Shown: positions 61,771 through 64,000 of the stretch, one piece after another
How the letters are laid out: every line of letters starts with the position of its first letter
How positions within the stretch are numbered: the first letter of the stretch is position 1
Source: Crystallibacter permensis
GTDB lineage: Bacteria > Actinomycetota > Actinomycetes > Actinomycetales > Micrococcaceae
Assembly: GCF_025960875.1 (NCBI RefSeq)
Contig: NZ_JAODLR010000007.1
Span: 124,001-188,000 of the forward strand
DNA: 64,000 nucleotides
Direction: 5' to 3'
Made by a program: the position numbers and the translations under genes
The notes under the pieces: model-generated
What the model saw: the letters and a program-made list of their open reading frames with translations, nothing else
What the model was told of the DNA's origin: nothing
The model's database searches: none

Positions 61771-63888
61771 TCAGTTCCCGGCCGCGGCCCGGCGTTTCTC
61801 TCGCTTGGCCGCCGCTTTCTGGCGGGCGATCAGGATCTTCTCATCCACGGGAGCCGCGCCGCTGGCCCGGCGTCTGCGTGCATAGGCCATGGCCTCGTCC
61901 TGGCGCGCGCCTTCCGCACCTGAGGCGATTTTCGCGCGCAGATGCTCCGGGCCGTAGCCAAAGGCATCCACAAGGTCCAGCGAGAACGGGCGCAGACGGG
62001 AAAGCAGTCTGTTGATGTAGTCGCCGAGCGTCCTGGCGCGCTGCGCGGAGAGCCGGCCGTTCATCAGGTACCAGCCGAGGTTCTTCTCCACCAGACCCAG
62101 CCCGAACAAGTCACGGACCCAGGTCAGGACCTGGCGGGTGTCCCGGTCCTCGATGCCGGGCAGCGCCCTGGTGAAGGCCTCCCACTGCAGCAACTCGGCA
62201 TGGGCCCGCGCCGCCTCGATGAGTTCGTTCTGGTGCTCATTGAACAGCGCTGCGGCTTCGGCCGGGGGCATCCTGCTGGCGCTGCGCAAGGCATTGCCCG
62301 CCTCCTTGACCATCGCCGACACCCGCTCCGTCAGCAATTGGCGCTGGGTGTTTTCATCCTTGAGGTAATTGGCGGACTTCTTCTCGGAGCCACTGTCCAC
62401 AAAGGTCTGGGCGACCTGCCGCAGGCCGGTCCTATGCAGCGTGGCGTCGGCGGCCTTGTGGGCCACCCAGCGGGCCATCACGCCGAAGTCGGCATGGCGG
62501 AATTCCTTGGCGTAGTCCGCCAGCAAACGCTTGGCGACCAGCTGCAGCAGGACGTTGTTGTCCCCCTCGAAGGTAGCGTAGACATCCAGATCGGCGTACA
62601 GCGACGGGAGCCGGTTCTCGGCGAGGTATCCGGCGCCGCCGCAGGCCTCGCGACACTCCTGAATGGTGTCAAGGGCGTGCCAGGTGCTCAAGGATTTGAG
62701 GGCCGCGGCCAACGTCTCCAGGTCCTGTCGGTCTTCGTCGGTGTCGTGGGCTCCCGAAAAGACACCGTCGAACTGCTCGAGCAGTTCCTCATGGGCGAAG
62801 GAGGCCGCATATGTCGTCGCGAGCCGCGGCAGCAGGCGCCGCTGATGGCGCTGGTAGTCCATCAGCACTTCCTCGGTAGTGTCCGAAGCTGCGTTGAACT
62901 GGCGACGCTCGTTGGCATACTTGATCGCGATGGACAGCGCTACCTTACTTGCGGCCACGGCTGCACCGTCCAGGGACACCCTGCCCTGCACGAGAGTCCC
63001 CAGCATCGTGAAGAAGCGCCGGCCCGGACTGGCAATGGAGGAGCTGTAGGTGCCGTCTGCGGCGACGTCCCCGTAGCGGTTGAGCAGGTTGGTGCGGGGA
63101 ATGCGGACGTGGTCAAAGTGCAGCCGGCCGTTGTCGATGCCGTTCAAACCGCCCTTGAGGCCATCATCCTCACCGCCGACGCCGGGCAGGAAGTTGCGCT
63201 GTTCGTCGCGGATGGGCACAAAGAAGGCGTGCACACCGTGGTCAACCCCGCGGGTGATCAGATGCGCAAAAACGACGGCGGCAAGCCCGTCCTTGGCGGC
63301 GTTGCCCAGATAGTCTTTCCAGGCCGCGCGGAACGGTGTGTGCAGCACGAATTCCTGGCTCTGCGGATCGTATGTGGCGGTGGTGCCGATGCTGGCGACA
63401 TCGGAGCCATGCCCCGTTTCCGTCATGGCGAAGGCGCCCGGAATATCCATGTTCATGATCCCCGGCAACCACTTGTCGTGGTGTTCCTTGGTGCCCAGGT
63501 GGAGCACGGCTGAGCCGAAGAGCCCCCATTGGACACCGGCCTTGATCTGCAGCGACGGATCCGCCACCACGAGTTCCTCGAAGCCAGCGATGTTGCCGCC
63601 GTGGTTGTCTTCGCCGCCGAGGTGTTTCGGGAACGCGCGGTGGACGGCACCGCTGTCCACGAGGTATTTGAGCTGACCGGTTACCCGTTCCCGGTGTTCG
63701 GTCATGGTCAGCCCGTCGATGCCCTGAACCTCGGGGCGGCCGGCCAGCTCGCGTGCCTGCCGTCGGATGTCCGCCCATTTGCCGAGGAGATGGCCGCCCA
63801 GAGCGGCAACATCGACGGCGGCCGGGGCCGCGATGCCGTCTTCCGGGAGTTCGGGGGCGCTTGTTTGGGGGACTGTCACTTGGGTCAT
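61771..63888 (-). CDS. Acyl-CoA oxidase / long acyl-CoA dehydrogenase family
   Basis: A 705-residue FAD enzyme of the acyl-CoA oxidase (ACOX) type, oxidising acyl-CoA to trans-2-enoyl-CoA. FAFAMTETGHGSDVASIGTTATYD-like AFAMTETGHGSDVASI binds FAD. RVSLDGAAVAASKVALSIAIKYANERRQF is the helical domain. The catalytic Glu lies in QECREACGGAGYLAENRL. The C-terminal 45 residues are very basic (RQKAAAKREKRRAAAGN). The frame is open 27 codons further up. GAAGGA seven bases before the ATG at 63888 sets the start. It follows another minus-strand gene after ten bases. Confidence 0.9.
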   Translation of the reverse strand: MTQVTVPQTSAPELPEDGIAAPAAVDVAALGGHLLGKWADIRRQARELAGRPEVQGIDGLTMTEHRERVTGQLKYLVDSGAVHRAFPKHLGGEDNHGGNIAGFEELVVADPSLQIKAGVQWGLFGSAVLHLGTKEHHDKWLPGIMNMDIPGAFAMTETGHGSDVASIGTTATYDPQSQEFVLHTPFRAAWKDYLGNAAKDGLAAVVFAHLITRGVDHGVHAFFVPIRDEQRNFLPGVGGEDDGLKGGLNGIDNGRLHFDHVRIPRTNLLNRYGDVAADGTYSSSIASPGRRFFTMLGTLVQGRVSLDGAAVAASKVALSIAIKYANERRQFNAASDTTEEVLMDYQRHQRRLLPRLATTYAASFAHEELLEQFDGVFSGAHDTDEDRQDLETLAAALKSLSTWHALDTIQECREACGGAGYLAENRLPSLYADLDVYATFEGDNNVLLQLVAKRLLADYAKEFRHADFGVMARWVAHKAADATLHRTGLRQVAQTFVDSGSEKKSANYLKDENTQRQLLTERVSAMVKEAGNALRSASRMPPAEAAALFNEHQNELIEAARAHAELLQWEAFTRALPGIEDRDTRQVLTWVRDLFGLGLVEKNLGWYLMNGRLSAQRARTLGDYINRLLSRLRPFSLDLVDAFGYGPEHLRAKIASGAEGARQDEAMAYARRRRASGAAPVDEKILIARQKAAAKREKRRAAAGN

Positions 63889-63898
63889 CCTTGATCCT

Positions 63899-64000
63899 TC
63901 AGCTGGTGGTTTTGTTCTTGTTGCTAGTGCTGGTGCCGGCATTCGACGCGATCTGGGCGATACCGTCAAAGAGCCAACCGGTGAGCTGCTCCGTCATTTG
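63899..64000 (-). CDS. 3' end of an unidentified gene, possibly a TetR-type regulator
   Basis: The last 33 codons of a minus-strand gene entering from outside the window, ending in TGA at 63899-63901. The visible residues (QMTEQLTGWLFDGIAQIASN, then a Ser/Thr/Lys-rich tail) resemble the C-terminal helix of a TetR-family regulator. Such regulators often sit beside acyl-CoA oxidase and dehydrogenase genes. The stop is ten bases before the acyl-CoA oxidase ATG, so the two are probably cotranscribed. Identification is weak because no DNA-binding domain is visible. Confidence 0.5.
   Translation of the reverse strand, partial: QMTEQLTGWLFDGIAQIASNAGTSTSNKNKTTS

Overview
The window is high-GC actinobacterial chromosome. 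The gene repertoire (whiA, rbpA, opcA, sufR, GlgM-type glycogen synthase), TANNNT -10 boxes, several probable leaderless starts and heavy use of GTG starts point to an Arthrobacter-like member of the Micrococcaceae. That genus-level placement is inference. No rRNA, tRNA, CRISPR array, insertion sequence, phage gene or plasmid function was found. Almost everything is core chromosome, in short co-oriented runs whose start and stop codons overlap by 1-4 bases.

Layout. 1-9.2 kb (+): uvrA (5' end missing), a HAD phosphatase, plsC, uvrC, rapZ, yvcK, whiA. 9.4-14.1 kb (+): superoxide dismutase, then gap-pgk-tpi-secG and rbpA. 14.2-22.3 kb (-): tkt-tal-pgi-zwf-opcA-pgl, a complete pentose-phosphate cluster. 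22.7-27.3 kb: ctaB and a DapA-like aldolase (+) facing ctaA and an ABC-2 exporter (-). 27.4-32.5 kb (+): sufR-sufB-sufD-Rieske ferredoxin-sufC-sufT, without a cysteine desulfurase. From uvrC to suf this matches the order known from Mycobacterium tuberculosis around Rv1420-Rv1466. 32.6-42.6 kb: a membrane protein, a zinc metallopeptidase, the biotin ECF importer bioY-ecfA-ecfT, an ABC-F protein, SURF1 with two small conserved proteins, fabG, an atypical SDR and serB. 42.7-47.4 kb (+): an ABC ATPase, a TauE/SafE permease, a SpoU methyltransferase, rpmE2, an FMN reductase and a lipoate ligase. 47.3-50.4 kb: an alpha/beta hydrolase divergent from a frameshifted TPR/winged-helix regulator, which looks accessory. 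50.4-57.6 kb: pepN divergent from a four-gene operon of permuted ATP-grasp, alpha-E, transglutaminase-like and adenine deaminase genes. 57.6-64 kb: a zinc-ribbon SDR, divergent glgC/glgA(glgM), an acyl-CoA oxidase, and the 3' end of an unidentified gene.

How the genes fit together. The first half supplies DNA excision repair, cell-wall and carbon-flux control (rapZ/yvcK), lower glycolysis, the pentose-phosphate pathway, haem A synthesis for cytochrome oxidase, and Fe-S cluster assembly under a sensor repressor. The second half adds biotin uptake, lipid and serine metabolism, lipoylation and glycogen synthesis.

The least understood unit is the ATP-grasp/alpha-E/transglutaminase operon, a widely conserved but biochemically undefined amide-bond-forming system. 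Here it carries an adenine deaminase as its last gene and an 11-bp inverted repeat ending at its first start codon. Other points of interest are the broken regulator at 48.86 kb, two SDR proteins lacking the catalytic Tyr of YxxxK, a permuted lipoate ligase, and structured leader or promoter regions upstream of tkt and ctaB.
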